A stretch of DNA of 64,000 nucleotides from Actomonas sp051209155 (GCA_051209155.1 JBPJGB010000001.1), one strand, 5' to 3'. Shown: positions 24,779 through 42,818, numbered from the stretch's first letter. Notes: generated by a model not told the origin, from the letters alone. Program-made: numbers and translations.

Positions 24779-24854
24779 GCCCAGATAGCTCAGTTGGTAG
24801 AGCACACCCTTGGTAAGGGTGAGGTCGCCAGTTCGACTCTGGTTCTGGGCTCCA
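24779..24854 (+). tRNA. tRNA-Thr (GGT anticodon)
   Basis: Acceptor GCCCAGA pairs with TCTGGGC, the D-arm has GCTC/GAGC, the anticodon stem is CACCC/GGGTG with loop TTGGTAA (anticodon GGT), and the T-arm contains GTTCGACTC. The 3' CCA is encoded at 24852-24854. It reads ACC and ACT codons. It leads the tuf transcript, an arrangement common in bacteria. Confidence 0.97.
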
Positions 24855-24915
24855 TGTAGACGACGCCAAAAAACACATTCTCCTCACACGTATATAACAA
24901 TCGTCTCCAACCCAA

Positions 24916-26106
<1,191 letters not shown>

Positions 26107-26185
26107 ACCGTTTCAGTCGTTTCACCGACCGCCGAGGCCTCGCAAAGGGGCCTCGGCTGCGTCGTCTAAAGAATAACTATCCCAA

Positions 26186-26261
26186 AGGCGTGTAGCTCAA
26201 TTGGTAGAGTAGCGGTCTCCAAAACCGTCGGTTGGGGGTTCGAGTCCCTCCGCGCCTGCCA
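26186..26261 (+). tRNA. tRNA-Trp (CCA anticodon)
   Basis: Acceptor AGGCGTG pairs with CGCGCCT (one G-T pair), the anticodon stem is GCGGT/ACCGT with loop CTCCAAA (anticodon CCA), and the T-arm has GGTTCGAGTCC. The discriminator is G, and the 3' CCA is encoded at 26259-26261. It lies between tuf and secE, and secE begins 12 bases later. Confidence 0.97.
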
Positions 26262-26273
26262 CTTTCCTGTCTG

Positions 26274-26477
26274 ATGAAAAACCCATTCCGCAGCACCCGT
26301 ATCTTTTTCGGTGAGATGATTGGCGAGCTCCAGAAGGCCTCTTGGCCGACTCGCACCGAACTCCGCGACTCCACCATCGTGGTGATCATCGCTGCGGTTA
26401 TTCTGGGTGTCTTCACCAGCATCAGCGATTTCGCGCTGTATCAAGTCGTCGACCTGCTCACCTCCTGGGTCAGCTAA
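26274..26477 (+). CDS. secE: Preprotein translocase subunit SecE
   Basis: The product has 67 residues with one membrane segment (about 37-55, TIVVIIAAVILGVFTSISDF). SecE clamps SecY in the inner-membrane translocon. The conserved amphipathic motif before the helix reads GELQKASWPTRTELRDST, a good match to the family pattern KKVxWPTRxE. The ATG at 26274 is chosen because a longer frame would begin inside tRNA-Trp. It is the short single-span form. nusG follows after five bases. Confidence 0.96.
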   Translation: MKNPFRSTRIFFGEMIGELQKASWPTRTELRDSTIVVIIAAVILGVFTSISDFALYQVVDLLTSWVS

Positions 26478-26482
26478 ACCAC

Positions 26483-27064
26483 ATGTCCGAGTCCACCAGC
26501 ACCGCCCCCGCCAGCGCACAATGGTTCGCGCTCCACACGCTCTCCGGCCAGGAGGGCAAGGTGAAGACGTATATTGAGAAGTTCAAAAAGGCGGAGGAAC
26601 TCGACGACTACATTTTTGAAGTGCTGCTCCCGACCGAGGTCGTTTCCGAGGTCAAGAACGGCAAGAAGAGCACTAAGACCCGCAAACTTTACCCGGGTTA
26701 CGTGTTCATCAACATGCGCCTCTACGGCGAGGACAAGAAGCTGATCAACAAGCCGTGGTATTTCGTCAAAGAGACCACCGGCGTGATCGGCTTCGTTGGC
26801 GGGGAAAGCCCGGCGGCCCTCCGTCAGTCCGAGGTGGATGAAATCCGCGCCCGCATCGAGGCCGCCAGCGGCAAGGAAGTGCCGAAGGTCGCCTACGAAG
26901 TGGGCGAAAACGTCAAGATCACCGACGGCGCCTTTGCCAACCTCACCGGTCGCATCGACGAAATCGATCCCGAGCGCGGCAAGCTCAAGATCTCCGTTTC
27001 CATTTTCGGCCGGTTCACCCCGGTCGAGCTCGAATACTGGCAGGTGGAACGCATTACCGAGTAA
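26483..27064 (+). CDS. nusG: Transcription termination/antitermination factor NusG
   Basis: The product has 193 residues. NusG binds the RNA polymerase clamp and links it to Rho or to the ribosome. The NGN domain is recognisable by QWFALHTLSGQEGKVKTYIE and KLYPGYVFINM, and the C-terminal KOW domain by GENVKITDGAFANLTGRIDE and the FGRFTPVELEYWQVERI end. The start ATG at 26483 gives a normal N-terminus with a short Ser/Thr/Ala-rich lead. It lies in the standard secE-nusG-rplK order. Confidence 0.97.
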   Translation: MSESTSTAPASAQWFALHTLSGQEGKVKTYIEKFKKAEELDDYIFEVLLPTEVVSEVKNGKKSTKTRKLYPGYVFINMRLYGEDKKLINKPWYFVKETTGVIGFVGGESPAALRQSEVDEIRARIEAASGKEVPKVAYEVGENVKITDGAFANLTGRIDEIDPERGKLKISVSIFGRFTPVELEYWQVERITE

Positions 27065-27142
27065 CGCGACGCCTCTTTCTCACCGCCGACGTTCAGCAAG
27101 TCCCACCAACGTCACTCATCACCCGCCAATTCATTCACCTCC

Positions 27143-27568
27143 ATGGCTAAGAAGATTCAAGGTTACATTCGTCTCCAGCTGCCTGCTGGCGCCGCCAATC
27201 CCTCTCCTCCCGTCGGTCCCGCGCTCGGTGCCCAGGGCGTCAACATCATGGCGTTCTGTAAGGAGTTCAACGCGAAGACCAAGGACCAGAACGGCATGAT
27301 CCTGCCGGTCGTCATCACGGTCTACACCGACAAGTCCTTTACCTTCATCCTCAAGTCGCCGCCCGCCGCGGTGCTGCTCAAGAAGGCCGCCAACATCGCC
27401 TCCGGTTCCGCCAAACCCAACCTCGACAAGGTCGGCAAGGTCACCCGCAAGCAGCTCGAGGAGATCTACGAGATCAAGAAGAACGATCTCAATGCCCGCG
27501 ACGTTGACGCTGGCGTCAAGATCATCGCCGGCACCGCCCGCAACATGGGCCTCGAGGTCGTCGACTAA
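27143..27568 (+). CDS. rplK: 50S ribosomal protein L11
   Basis: The product has 141 residues, the family length. L11 binds 23S rRNA in the GTPase-associated centre. The N-terminal proline-rich segment ANPSPPVGPALGAQGVNIMA and the C-terminal rRNA-binding domain (ASGSAKPNLDKVGKVTRKQL) are intact. It heads the rplKAJL block, 78 bases after nusG. Confidence 0.98.
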   Translation: MAKKIQGYIRLQLPAGAANPSPPVGPALGAQGVNIMAFCKEFNAKTKDQNGMILPVVITVYTDKSFTFILKSPPAAVLLKKAANIASGSAKPNLDKVGKVTRKQLEEIYEIKKNDLNARDVDAGVKIIAGTARNMGLEVVD

Positions 27569-27645
27569 GCGACACCGTATTTCACCCGTAATCCAACTCA
27601 CCGCGGGAGTTCCACCCGGAACGTTCGCACCGCAAGGAGTCCATA

Positions 27646-28338
27646 ATGCAGAAACACAGCAAACGATATCGCTCCGCCGCTTCCAGCACCGATCTGAAGC
27701 AGGAGTTTGCGCTCGCCGACGCCGTCAAGGCCCTGGCGAACTTCCCCAAGGCCAAGTTCGACGAGACCGTTGAACTCTCCTTCCGTCTCACGGTCGACCC
27801 GACGCAGGGTGACCAGATGGTGCGCGGCACCACGCCCTTGCCCCACGGTTCGGGCAAGAAGGTGCGCGTCCTCGTCTTCACCGAGAACGCCGAAGCCGCC
27901 CTCGCCGCCGGCGCCGACCATGCCGGTCTCGAAGACATGATGAACAAGTGCAAGGAAGGCTGGCTCGACTTCGACGTCGCCATCGCGACTCCGGAAGCGA
28001 TGAAGTCCGTCCGCACCATCGCTCGAGTGCTCGGTCCCAAGGGCCTGATGCCGAATCCCAAGAGCGGCACCGTCACCGACGACATCGAGTCCGCCATCAA
28101 GGCCGTCAAAGCCGGCCGGGTGGAGTTCAAGATGGACAAGACCGCCAACATCGGCGTGGGCATCGGCAAGCGTTCCTTCTCCAACGACCAGATCGTGGAG
28201 AACGCCAAGGCCGTCATCGAGGCCGTGGGCAAAGCCCGTCCGGCCGCCGTCAAAGGCACCTACATCAAGAACGTCTCCATCTCGGCTTCCATGAGCCCGG
28301 GCGTTCGCGTCGCCAGCACCGAATACAACCAATTCTGA
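27646..28338 (+). CDS. rplA: 50S ribosomal protein L1
   Basis: The product has 230 residues. L1 forms the mobile stalk that assists E-site tRNA release, and in many bacteria represses its own operon. The motifs MPNPKSGTVTDDIESAIKAV and GRVEFKMDKTANIGVGIGK are typical. AAGGAG lies nine bases before the ATG. The 77 bases upstream include GGAGTTCC facing GGAACG, a weak hairpin that might be an L1 target; I have no further support for that. Confidence 0.98.
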   Translation: MQKHSKRYRSAASSTDLKQEFALADAVKALANFPKAKFDETVELSFRLTVDPTQGDQMVRGTTPLPHGSGKKVRVLVFTENAEAALAAGADHAGLEDMMNKCKEGWLDFDVAIATPEAMKSVRTIARVLGPKGLMPNPKSGTVTDDIESAIKAVKAGRVEFKMDKTANIGVGIGKRSFSNDQIVENAKAVIEAVGKARPAAVKGTYIKNVSISASMSPGVRVASTEYNQF

Positions 28339-28348
28339 GGATCCCGAC

Positions 28349-28870
28349 ATGCGCGTTGAAAAGAAATACCTCATCGACGAGGTCGAGGCCCACCTCAAGA
28401 AGTCCGACTACGTCATCCTGACCAACTACGCCGGTATCACGGTTGAAGAGACCGCTGAACTCCGCGACAAGCTCGCCGCCGACGGCGCCGAGTTCCACGT
28501 CGTGAAGAACAGCTCCTTCCGCGTGGCCGCCAAGGCTCTCGGTCTGCCCGAGGTCGATGATTCCCTCAGCGGCCCGACCGCGATCATCGTCGGTGGCAAC
28601 AACTCTCCGGGTGCGGCCAAGACCGTCACCGCCTTCTTCAAGGACAAGAAGAAGGTCGAAGTGAAATCCGCCATCCTCGGCGACAAGGTCATTTCGGCCG
28701 ACGACGTCAAAGCCCTCGCTGAGCTGCCGTCCCTCGAGGCGCTCCGCGCCCAGTTGCTCGGTCTGCTCAACCAGCCCGGCACCATGTTCGTCCGCCTGCT
28801 CAACGCCCCGGCCCAAAATCTGGCCAATGTGTTGCAGGCCAAGGTCCGCGCCGAAGGCGGCGAGGAGTAA
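28349..28870 (+). CDS. rplJ: 50S ribosomal protein L10
   Basis: The product has 173 residues. L10 anchors L12 dimers to the ribosomal stalk through a C-terminal helix (residues about 135-173). The N-terminal part has VEEVEAHLKKSDYVILTNYA-like sequence and NNSPGAAKTVTAFFKDKKKV. It starts ten bases after rplA. Confidence 0.97.
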   Translation: MRVEKKYLIDEVEAHLKKSDYVILTNYAGITVEETAELRDKLAADGAEFHVVKNSSFRVAAKALGLPEVDDSLSGPTAIIVGGNNSPGAAKTVTAFFKDKKKVEVKSAILGDKVISADDVKALAELPSLEALRAQLLGLLNQPGTMFVRLLNAPAQNLANVLQAKVRAEGGEE

Positions 28871-28908
28871 TTCCAACCATCACCATTTTAACCCAACCCT
28901 TTTCAACA

Positions 28909-28934
28909 GCGCGCCGACTTCACGTTGGGCGCGC
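28909..28934 (+). promoter_or_regulatory. Hairpin between rplJ and rplL
   Basis: GCGCGCC (28909-28915) pairs with GGCGCGC (28928-28934) around a 12-base loop. It lies in the 164-base gap between L10 and L12. No U-tract follows, so it is more likely an mRNA processing or stability element than a terminator. Confidence 0.4.
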
Positions 28935-29034
28935 CTGATGAAAGCCCAAAAAATCAACCGCGACTAAATAGGAGATACGTCTCTTAAACGCGCCTCCGGT
29001 TTGAGGCCGCTATTTGGAAGCAGGAGATCATATC

Positions 29035-29421
<387 letters not shown>

Positions 29422-29468
29422 GGCCCTGCCGCTTGTCTCAATCCGACGAAAATCGTCCGTTTACTTCG

Positions 29469-29504
29469 GGACAGGCCGTGTCTGCACGCGGCCTGTCCTT
29501 TGCC
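29469..29504 (+). terminator. Terminator or attenuator between rplL and rpoB
   Basis: GGACAGGCCG (29469-29478) pairs perfectly with CGGCCTGTCC (29489-29498) around a ten-base loop and is followed by TTTGCCTTTT. In E. coli an attenuator in the same gap lowers rpoBC transcription relative to the ribosomal genes. This hairpin is well placed to do so here. Confidence 0.7.
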
Positions 29505-29643
29505 TTTTCTCGTTCCGTTCTTTTTCCGTCAGTTTCGCCTCAATTTGACCGCCGGATTGGCGGGTCTGTCTGAGGGGCGGGGAGGGCGGCTCCGCCGAGC
29601 TGCCACCACTTTTTTCATTCCATCAACATAACCGGGAACACCC

Positions 29644-33489
<3,846 letters not shown>

Positions 33490-33513
33490 TCAACTGCCAG
33501 GAAGCACGAACAC

Positions 33514-37656
<4,143 letters not shown>

Positions 37657-37683
37657 GGCGAGCCTCGCTGCCTAAACACTTAT

Positions 37684-37716
37684 GCGCCCGACCTTAACCG
37701 GTCGGGCGCTTTTTTA
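37684..37716 (+). terminator. Intrinsic terminator of the rpoBC transcript
   Basis: A perfect 10-bp stem, GCGCCCGACC (37684-37693) with GGTCGGGCGC (37700-37709), has loop TTAACC and is followed by seven Ts. It lies 28 bases after the rpoC stop and closes the tuf-to-rpoC unit. Confidence 0.95.
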
Positions 37717-37783
37717 TTTCTGGGACAATTAAGTGCTTGTCAAAGGGGAGGGGACCTCAGACCTTTTCAATCCCTCCCGCCAA

Positions 37784-37850
37784 AAAGACCGTGTAGAGCC
37801 TAGCTCCGCGGTCTTTATTCGCCCGGCCTTCGCGGCCGGGCGATTTTTTT
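37784..37850 (+). other. Second hairpin pair, candidate small-RNA 3' end or insulating terminator
   Basis: AAAGACCG (37784-37791) pairs with CGGTCTTT (37809-37816), with a small inner stem GAGC/GCTC. Next to it a second stem TCGCCCGGCC (37819-37828) pairs with GGCCGGGCGA (37834-37843) and is followed by TTTTTTT. The stretch 37717-37783 after the rpoC terminator has no frame. A weak TTGTCA at 37738 is present, but the -10 region is poor. A short RNA ending at 37850 is possible but unproven. Confidence 0.5.
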
Positions 37851-37949
37851 GCCCCAATCGCAAGGTGTCGTCGCGTTTCGGACTTCGTCGCGGTCGAACT
37901 GCGCAATCCCAATCAAGCCGGGGTCTCGCCGTTGCACTAAGCTCGGCGC

Positions 37950-39041
37950 ATGAAAGTTCGATGCAACTGGAAGCGAGTCATTTGGAGCGGTGCGATCGTG
38001 ATCACCGTCCTGGTCGCCGCGGTGGGTGGGATGATTTGGTGGTGGATGGGTCGTCCGTTTTACGAGCCGGGTAGCTTGGCCAACACTCGTATTGTGTCCT
38101 TCAAGCCTACCTCGGAAGCAGATCCGAACCGCGCGTGGGAAACAGAGGACGGCGTGAAGATCCACCACTTCGCCACCGGGGAAGGTGCACCGGTCATCGT
38201 GCTGCACGGTGGACCGGGGCATCCATTTATCGAGCCGATCGCTGCCTTGGAGCCACTGGGCGTTTCCTATCGTTTCATCTATTACGACCAACGCGGTTGC
38301 GGAAGGTCGAGCCGCCCCGTTGTTCGGCCTGTTGGCGATAGTCCCTACGCCCAGATGCAGGACCTTGATCGCCAACTTGGATTGGCGGCGCAGTTGGCCG
38401 ACATTGAGCGGGTGAGACGCGCCGTGGTGAATGGAACGGATGAACCCGTGGTGTTGCTGGGTCATTCCTACGGCGGGTTTCTGGCCGCACTCTACGCCGC
38501 GGAGTTCCCTGAACGGGTGCGTGGTCTCATCCTCGTGGCGCCCGCGAATCTGTTGCTGTTGCCGGGCGAGGGACCGGATCTTTTTGACCTCGTAGGGCAA
38601 CGTCAGGAGCCCAGCACCCGGGTGGCTTACCGGAAATTTGCCGCTGAGTATCTCGATTTCCCGAGGCTCCTCGAGCGCACGGACGACGAGATGCGGGAGT
38701 TCAATAACACCTTTGCTGACTACTTCGGAAAGGCGATCGGGGTGGACGCGCTGCTCTCGGGGCCTGATCGAGCGGCGACTGGCGGTTGGATGACCCACGC
38801 ACAATATCTCAGTATGGGGCGGCGCCACGACTATCGTGGCGCGTTACGGCAGGTCAGCGCACCGGTTCTCATCCTTCACGGTGACCGGGACCTGGTGCCG
38901 AGCTCCGCATGCGAAGCCTATCAGCGGGCACTGAGCGATGTTCGCGTCGAGGTGGTAGTCGGGGCAGGGCACCAGGTTTTCGCTGATCAACCCGAGCTAT
39001 TCCGAGCCGCAGTGGAGGCGTTTTTAGCGACTTTGCGCTGA
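37950..39041 (+). CDS. Membrane-anchored alpha/beta hydrolase, proline iminopeptidase-like
   Basis: The product has 363 residues. A single N-terminal membrane segment (about residues 11-34) anchors an alpha/beta-hydrolase. Motifs are the oxyanion HGGPG, YYDQRGCGRSS and the nucleophile elbow GHSYGG, with LHGDRDLVP supplying the acid and GAGHQVF the catalytic histidine. HGGPG and DQRGCGRS are characteristic of S33 aminopeptidases (prolyl iminopeptidase-like), so peptide or amide hydrolysis is likely. Its position between rpoC and rpsL is unusual, and its codon use is less biased than that of its neighbours. Confidence 0.82.
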   Translation: MKVRCNWKRVIWSGAIVITVLVAAVGGMIWWWMGRPFYEPGSLANTRIVSFKPTSEADPNRAWETEDGVKIHHFATGEGAPVIVLHGGPGHPFIEPIAALEPLGVSYRFIYYDQRGCGRSSRPVVRPVGDSPYAQMQDLDRQLGLAAQLADIERVRRAVVNGTDEPVVLLGHSYGGFLAALYAAEFPERVRGLILVAPANLLLLPGEGPDLFDLVGQRQEPSTRVAYRKFAAEYLDFPRLLERTDDEMREFNNTFADYFGKAIGVDALLSGPDRAATGGWMTHAQYLSMGRRHDYRGALRQVSAPVLILHGDRDLVPSSACEAYQRALSDVRVEVVVGAGHQVFADQPELFRAAVEAFLATLR

Positions 39042-39262
39042 AGGCCTGCTAGCGCCGGTCGGTGCGGGCGGGGAGGGAAGTGCGACAAATCCACTCGCTA
39101 GGTGATTTCCGAGCTTGTCTTTCGCCGCGCGAATCTGTGCGATCTCCCTCCTTTTCTCCACAAAACAGCGTTCAGCACCTCTCTGCCGAAGCGCTTTTCC
39201 TATCGCGAGACGTCCAAATAACGGGTCGTCGCGCGGCCTGCTTCTTTTTCGCCAAAAATTGC

Positions 39263-39291
39263 TTGATCAGCTTTTGGCGGCTCTCCACGTT
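39263..39291 (+). promoter_or_regulatory. CACGTT-type promoter of the rpsL operon
   Basis: TTGATC (39263-39268), 17 bases and CACGTT (39286-39291, inside CTCTCCACGTT). The sequence after the -10 (TCGCCTCTTTTCTC) also resembles that downstream of the tuf promoter (CGGCACTCTTTTCTC). Initiation is expected near 39298, 31 bases before the rpsL ATG. The rest of the 287-base gap after the hydrolase gene holds nothing I can support. Confidence 0.7.
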
Positions 39292-39328
39292 TCGCCTCTT
39301 TTCTCAACTTCACACCCTCGTTTCAGAC

Positions 39329-39709
39329 ATGCCGACCATCAACCAGCTTGTGCGCAAAGGACGCCGCCAGATCGTGGCGAAGTCCAAGTCGCCTGCCCTC
39401 GACGCCAACCCTTTTCGCCGCGGCGTCTGCGTGCAGGTCATGACCCGCACCCCGAAGAAGCCGAATTCGGCCATCCGTAAGGTGGCCAAGGTCCGTCTGA
39501 CCAACGGCAATGAAGTCATCTCCTACATCCCGGACGAGGGCCACAACCTGCAGGAGCACAGCATCGTGCTCGTGCGCGGTGGTCGTGTGAAGGACCTTCC
39601 GGGTGTTCGTTACCACATCGTCCGTGGTGCCCTCGATGCGACCGGCGTGGAGAAGCGTCGTCGCAGCCGTTCCAAGTATGGCGTGAAGCGCCCGAAGGAT
39701 AAGAAATAA
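39329..39709 (+). CDS. rpsL: 30S ribosomal protein S12
   Basis: The product has 126 residues. S12 monitors decoding in the A site. The core TRTPKKPNSAIRKVAKVRLT and GGRVKDLPGVRYHIVRGALD match E. coli, with the unsubstituted lysines at the classical streptomycin positions. A longer frame upstream is rejected: the ATG at 39329 gives the conserved start MPTINQLVRKGR. Confidence 0.98.
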   Translation: MPTINQLVRKGRRQIVAKSKSPALDANPFRRGVCVQVMTRTPKKPNSAIRKVAKVRLTNGNEVISYIPDEGHNLQEHSIVLVRGGRVKDLPGVRYHIVRGALDATGVEKRRRSRSKYGVKRPKDKK

Positions 39710-39727
39710 TCTTTAACACTTAAGACC

Positions 39728-40201
39728 ATGTCACGCCGACACAGAGCCACCAAGCGCAAGGTCAATCCTGACGTTCGCTACAACAGCCCCCTCGTTGCCC
39801 ACCTCGTAAACGTGGTGATGCAGGACGGGAAGAAGAACCTCGCCGAGCGCATTGTTTACGGTGCCTTCGAGAAGGTTTCCGAGAAGCTCGAAAAGGGTGA
39901 CCCGGTCGACCTCCTGATTGGTGCGCTCGAGAACGCCCGTCCGCGTCTCGAGGTCAAGAGCCGCCGTGTCGGCGGTGCCACCTACCAGGTGCCGGTTGAG
40001 ATTTCCTACGAGCGCCAAGAGAGCCTTGCGCTGCGCTGGATCGTCACCGCGGCCAGCTCCCGCAAGGGGATCACCATGCGCGATGCTCTCGCGAACGAGA
40101 TCATCGACGCCTACAACAACACCGGTGGTGTCGTGAAGAAGAAGGAAGACACCCACAAGATGGCTCAAGCGAATCGCGCTTTCGCCCACCTCCGCTGGTA
40201 A
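39728..40201 (+). CDS. rpsG: 30S ribosomal protein S7
   Basis: The product has 157 residues, the family norm. S7 nucleates assembly of the 3' domain of 16S rRNA and contacts E-site tRNA. The start MSRRHRATKRKVNPDVRYNS and RKKEDTHKMAQANRAFAHLRW-type end (VKKKEDTHKMAQANRAFAHL) are typical. It follows rpsL by 18 bases. Confidence 0.98.
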   Translation: MSRRHRATKRKVNPDVRYNSPLVAHLVNVVMQDGKKNLAERIVYGAFEKVSEKLEKGDPVDLLIGALENARPRLEVKSRRVGGATYQVPVEISYERQESLALRWIVTAASSRKGITMRDALANEIIDAYNNTGGVVKKKEDTHKMAQANRAFAHLRW

Positions 40202-40210
40202 GGAATTTCC

Positions 40211-42400
40211 ATGTCCGACGAAAATCCCGTCATCAAGGTCGTCACCGAACGGTCCAAAGCGAACAAGGTTAACGCCAAAGAGCGTCCCTTCCCGCTGGAG
40301 TGGACCCGTAATATTGGCATTGCCGCGCACATTGACGCGGGCAAGACCACCACGACCGAGCGCATTCTGTTCTACTCGGGCGCCGTCCACAAGATCGGTG
40401 AGGTGCACGAAGGTGACACCGTGACCGACTGGATGGCTCAGGAGAAGGAGCGCGGCATCACCATCACCGCCGCCGCCATTTCCTGCGCCTGGGACGCTTC
40501 CTGCGGTCCTTGGCAGGGCATCAAGCAGCGTATCAACATCATTGATACTCCCGGGCACGTGGACTTCACCGCCGAGGTGGAGCGTTCCATGCGCGTGCTC
40601 GACGGCGCCGTCGCCGTTTTCTGCGCGGTGGCCGGGGTGCAGCCGCAGTCCGAAACGGTCTGGCGCCAGGCCAACAAGTATGGCGTGCCGCGTATCGCTT
40701 TCGTCAACAAGATGGACCGCGTCGGCGCTGACTTCTTTACCGCGGTGACCGAAATGCGTGAAAAGCTCGGAGCCAATGCTCATCCGCTGTGCATTCCGAT
40801 CGGCGCCGAGGAAAACTTCACCGGTCTCATCGATCTGGTGCAGAACGTCGCCTACATTTTCGGCACGGAAGAGGATCCGCTCGGCCTGAAGCCGGTGACC
40901 ACCGAGATCCCCGAGGACTACAAGGACCAGGCGGCCGAATATCGCGAAAAGCTGATTGAGGCGCTGTGCGACTTTGACGACAACCTCGCCGAGAAGTATC
41001 TCGAAGGTGAAGAGCTTTCCGTTGAGGAGATCATGTTCGCCGTTCGCAAGGCGACCATCTCGCTCGAGTTCACCGGCGTGATGCCGGGCTCCGCCTTCAA
41101 GAACAAGGGTGTGCAGCGTCTGCTCGACGCCGTCGTCAACTACCTGCCTTCCCCGATCGACCTTCCGCCGATCAAGGGCCAGGACAGCGATGGCGAGACC
41201 GTTATCGCCGAGGTCGACGACGCCGGCAAACTCGCTGGCCTTGTCTTCAAGCTCTGGACCGACCCGTTCGTCGGTAAGCTCGTGTTCTATCGCGTTTACA
41301 CCGGTCAGCTCAAGAAAGGCACCCCGGTTTACAATCCGCGCACCCGCCGTTCCGAGCGCGTTTCCCGTCTGGTGCTCATGCGCGCCATGGACCGTGACGA
41401 GATCGACGTGGCTTATTCCGGCGACATCTGCGCCGTCGTCGGCGTGAAGGACATCATCACTGGTGACACCCTGTGCGACGCCGACTTCGACATCCGTCTT
41501 GAGCCACCGTCCTTCCCGGAGCCGGTTATCGCGATGTCGATCGAGCCGAATTCCAAGGCCGACCAGGAAAAGATGGGCACCGCGCTGCAGCGTCTCGTTG
41601 CCGAGGACCCGACCCTCTCCGTCAAGACCGACGAAGAGACCGGTCAGACCATCCTCGCCGGCATGGGCGAACTGCACCTCGACATCATCATCGACCGCAT
41701 GAAGCGGGAGTTCAAAGTCGAGGCCACCACGGGCAAGCCGCAGATCGCTTACCGCGAGACCATTCTCGGCACCGCCAACGGCGAAGGTAAGTTCGTTCGC
41801 CAGTCCGGTGGTAAGGGCCAATACGGCCACGCCGTCATCACGATGGAGCCGAACGAAAAGGGCAAGGGCATCGAGGTTATCAACAAGATCGTTGGTGGCG
41901 TGATCCCGAAGGAATTCATCAAGCCCACCACCGACGGTCTCATGGAGGCCTGCAACAACGGTGTCGTCGCCGGTTATCCGGTCGTGGACGTCAAGATGAC
42001 CATCATCGACGGTTCCTTCCACCCGGTCGACTCCTCCGAAATCGCGTTCAAGATGGCGGGTATCTTCGCCTTCAAGGAAGCGATGAAGGCCGCCAACCCG
42101 ATCGTGCTTGAGCCGATTATGAAGGTGGAAGTCACCACTCCGGAAGAGTTCCAGGGTGATCTGATCGGTGACATCAACCGTCGTCGTGGCCGCGTCAACG
42201 GCATGCAGAGCAAAGCCGGTGCCGCCATCGTCGACACCGAAGTCCCGCTCGAAATGCTCTTCGGCTACGTCACCGACATCCGCTCGCTGTCCAAGGGCCG
42301 CGCCAGCGCGACCATCACGCCTTCGCACTTTGAGCAGGTTCCGCAACAGGTCCTGACCAAGATTGTGGAGTCCTCCACGCGCGCTCCGGCCCGCACCTAA
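40211..42400 (+). CDS. fusA: Elongation factor G
   Basis: The product has 729 residues, about 25 longer than E. coli EF-G because of an N-terminal lead (residues 1-30) before RNIGIAAHIDAGKTTTTERI. EF-G drives translocation using GTP. The P-loop is AHIDAGKT (39-46), followed by IDTPGHVDFTAEVERSMRVL and NKMDRVGADF. The C-terminal domains are complete. It lies in the usual rpsL-rpsG-fusA order. Confidence 0.98.
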   Translation: MSDENPVIKVVTERSKANKVNAKERPFPLEWTRNIGIAAHIDAGKTTTTERILFYSGAVHKIGEVHEGDTVTDWMAQEKERGITITAAAISCAWDASCGPWQGIKQRINIIDTPGHVDFTAEVERSMRVLDGAVAVFCAVAGVQPQSETVWRQANKYGVPRIAFVNKMDRVGADFFTAVTEMREKLGANAHPLCIPIGAEENFTGLIDLVQNVAYIFGTEEDPLGLKPVTTEIPEDYKDQAAEYREKLIEALCDFDDNLAEKYLEGEELSVEEIMFAVRKATISLEFTGVMPGSAFKNKGVQRLLDAVVNYLPSPIDLPPIKGQDSDGETVIAEVDDAGKLAGLVFKLWTDPFVGKLVFYRVYTGQLKKGTPVYNPRTRRSERVSRLVLMRAMDRDEIDVAYSGDICAVVGVKDIITGDTLCDADFDIRLEPPSFPEPVIAMSIEPNSKADQEKMGTALQRLVAEDPTLSVKTDEETGQTILAGMGELHLDIIIDRMKREFKVEATTGKPQIAYRETILGTANGEGKFVRQSGGKGQYGHAVITMEPNEKGKGIEVINKIVGGVIPKEFIKPTTDGLMEACNNGVVAGYPVVDVKMTIIDGSFHPVDSSEIAFKMAGIFAFKEAMKAANPIVLEPIMKVEVTTPEEFQGDLIGDINRRRGRVNGMQSKAGAAIVDTEVPLEMLFGYVTDIRSLSKGRASATITPSHFEQVPQQVLTKIVESSTRAPART

Positions 42401-42421
42401 CCTTCGTTCTTTATACCCGCC

Positions 42422-42730
42422 ATGAAAGGCCAACGCATTCGCATCAAGCTCCAGGGGTTCGATTACCGTGTGATCGATCAATCCGCCTTGGAGATCGTCG
42501 AGACCGCCAAGCGCTCCGGCGCCCGCGTCTCGGGTCCCATCCCGCTGCCGACCCGCATCGAGAAGCTCAGCGTCAACCGCTCCCCGCACGTCGACAAGAA
42601 GTCGATGGAGCAGTTCGAGACCCGCACGCACAAGCGTCTCATCGACATCATCGAGCCCACCGCCCAGACGGTCGACGAGCTGAAGAAGCTCAACCTCCCG
42701 TCCGGCGTCGACATCACCATCAACGTCTGA
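42422..42730 (+). CDS. rpsJ: 30S ribosomal protein S10
   Basis: The product has 102 residues. S10 also acts as NusE in antitermination complexes. The sequence MKGQRIRIKLQGFDYRVIDQ, SGPIPLPTRIEKLSVNRSPH and HKRLIDIIEPTAQTVDELKK is typical. It joins the str genes directly to the S10 cluster, with a 21-base gap from fusA. Confidence 0.98.
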   Translation: MKGQRIRIKLQGFDYRVIDQSALEIVETAKRSGARVSGPIPLPTRIEKLSVNRSPHVDKKSMEQFETRTHKRLIDIIEPTAQTVDELKKLNLPSGVDITINV

Positions 42731-42779
42731 TCCGCAACCCACTTTTGCGCATCACCCAGTAACAGTTTCACCAACAGTT

Positions 42780-42818
42780 TAGCGGCACCTCCGACGGGCC
42801 AAACCGCCGGAATCGCTA
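42780..42818 (+). promoter_or_regulatory. Hairpin in the rpsJ-rplC leader gap
   Basis: In the 134-base gap between S10 and L3, TAGCG (42780-42784) pairs with CGCTA (42814-42818). An inner CCGACGG (42791-42797) pairs with CCGCCGG (42804-42810) with one mismatch. No U-tract follows. A role as a ribosomal-protein-binding leader is speculative. Confidence 0.35.

Noticed and set aside
28921..28926. CACGTT-type promoter between rplJ and rplL
   Set aside because: The hexamer CACGTT occurs, but no TTG-like -35 lies 17 bases upstream, and it falls within the loop of a GC-rich hairpin.
39062..39328. In-frame upstream extension of rpsL
   Set aside because: The sequence is not S12-like and would include the promoter region. 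The ATG at 39329 gives the conserved N-terminus.
39731..42742. Antisense open frame of about 1000 codons opposite rpsG, fusA and rpsJ
   Set aside because: It spans three conserved genes and their gaps and mirrors their codon pattern. It encodes no recognisable motif.
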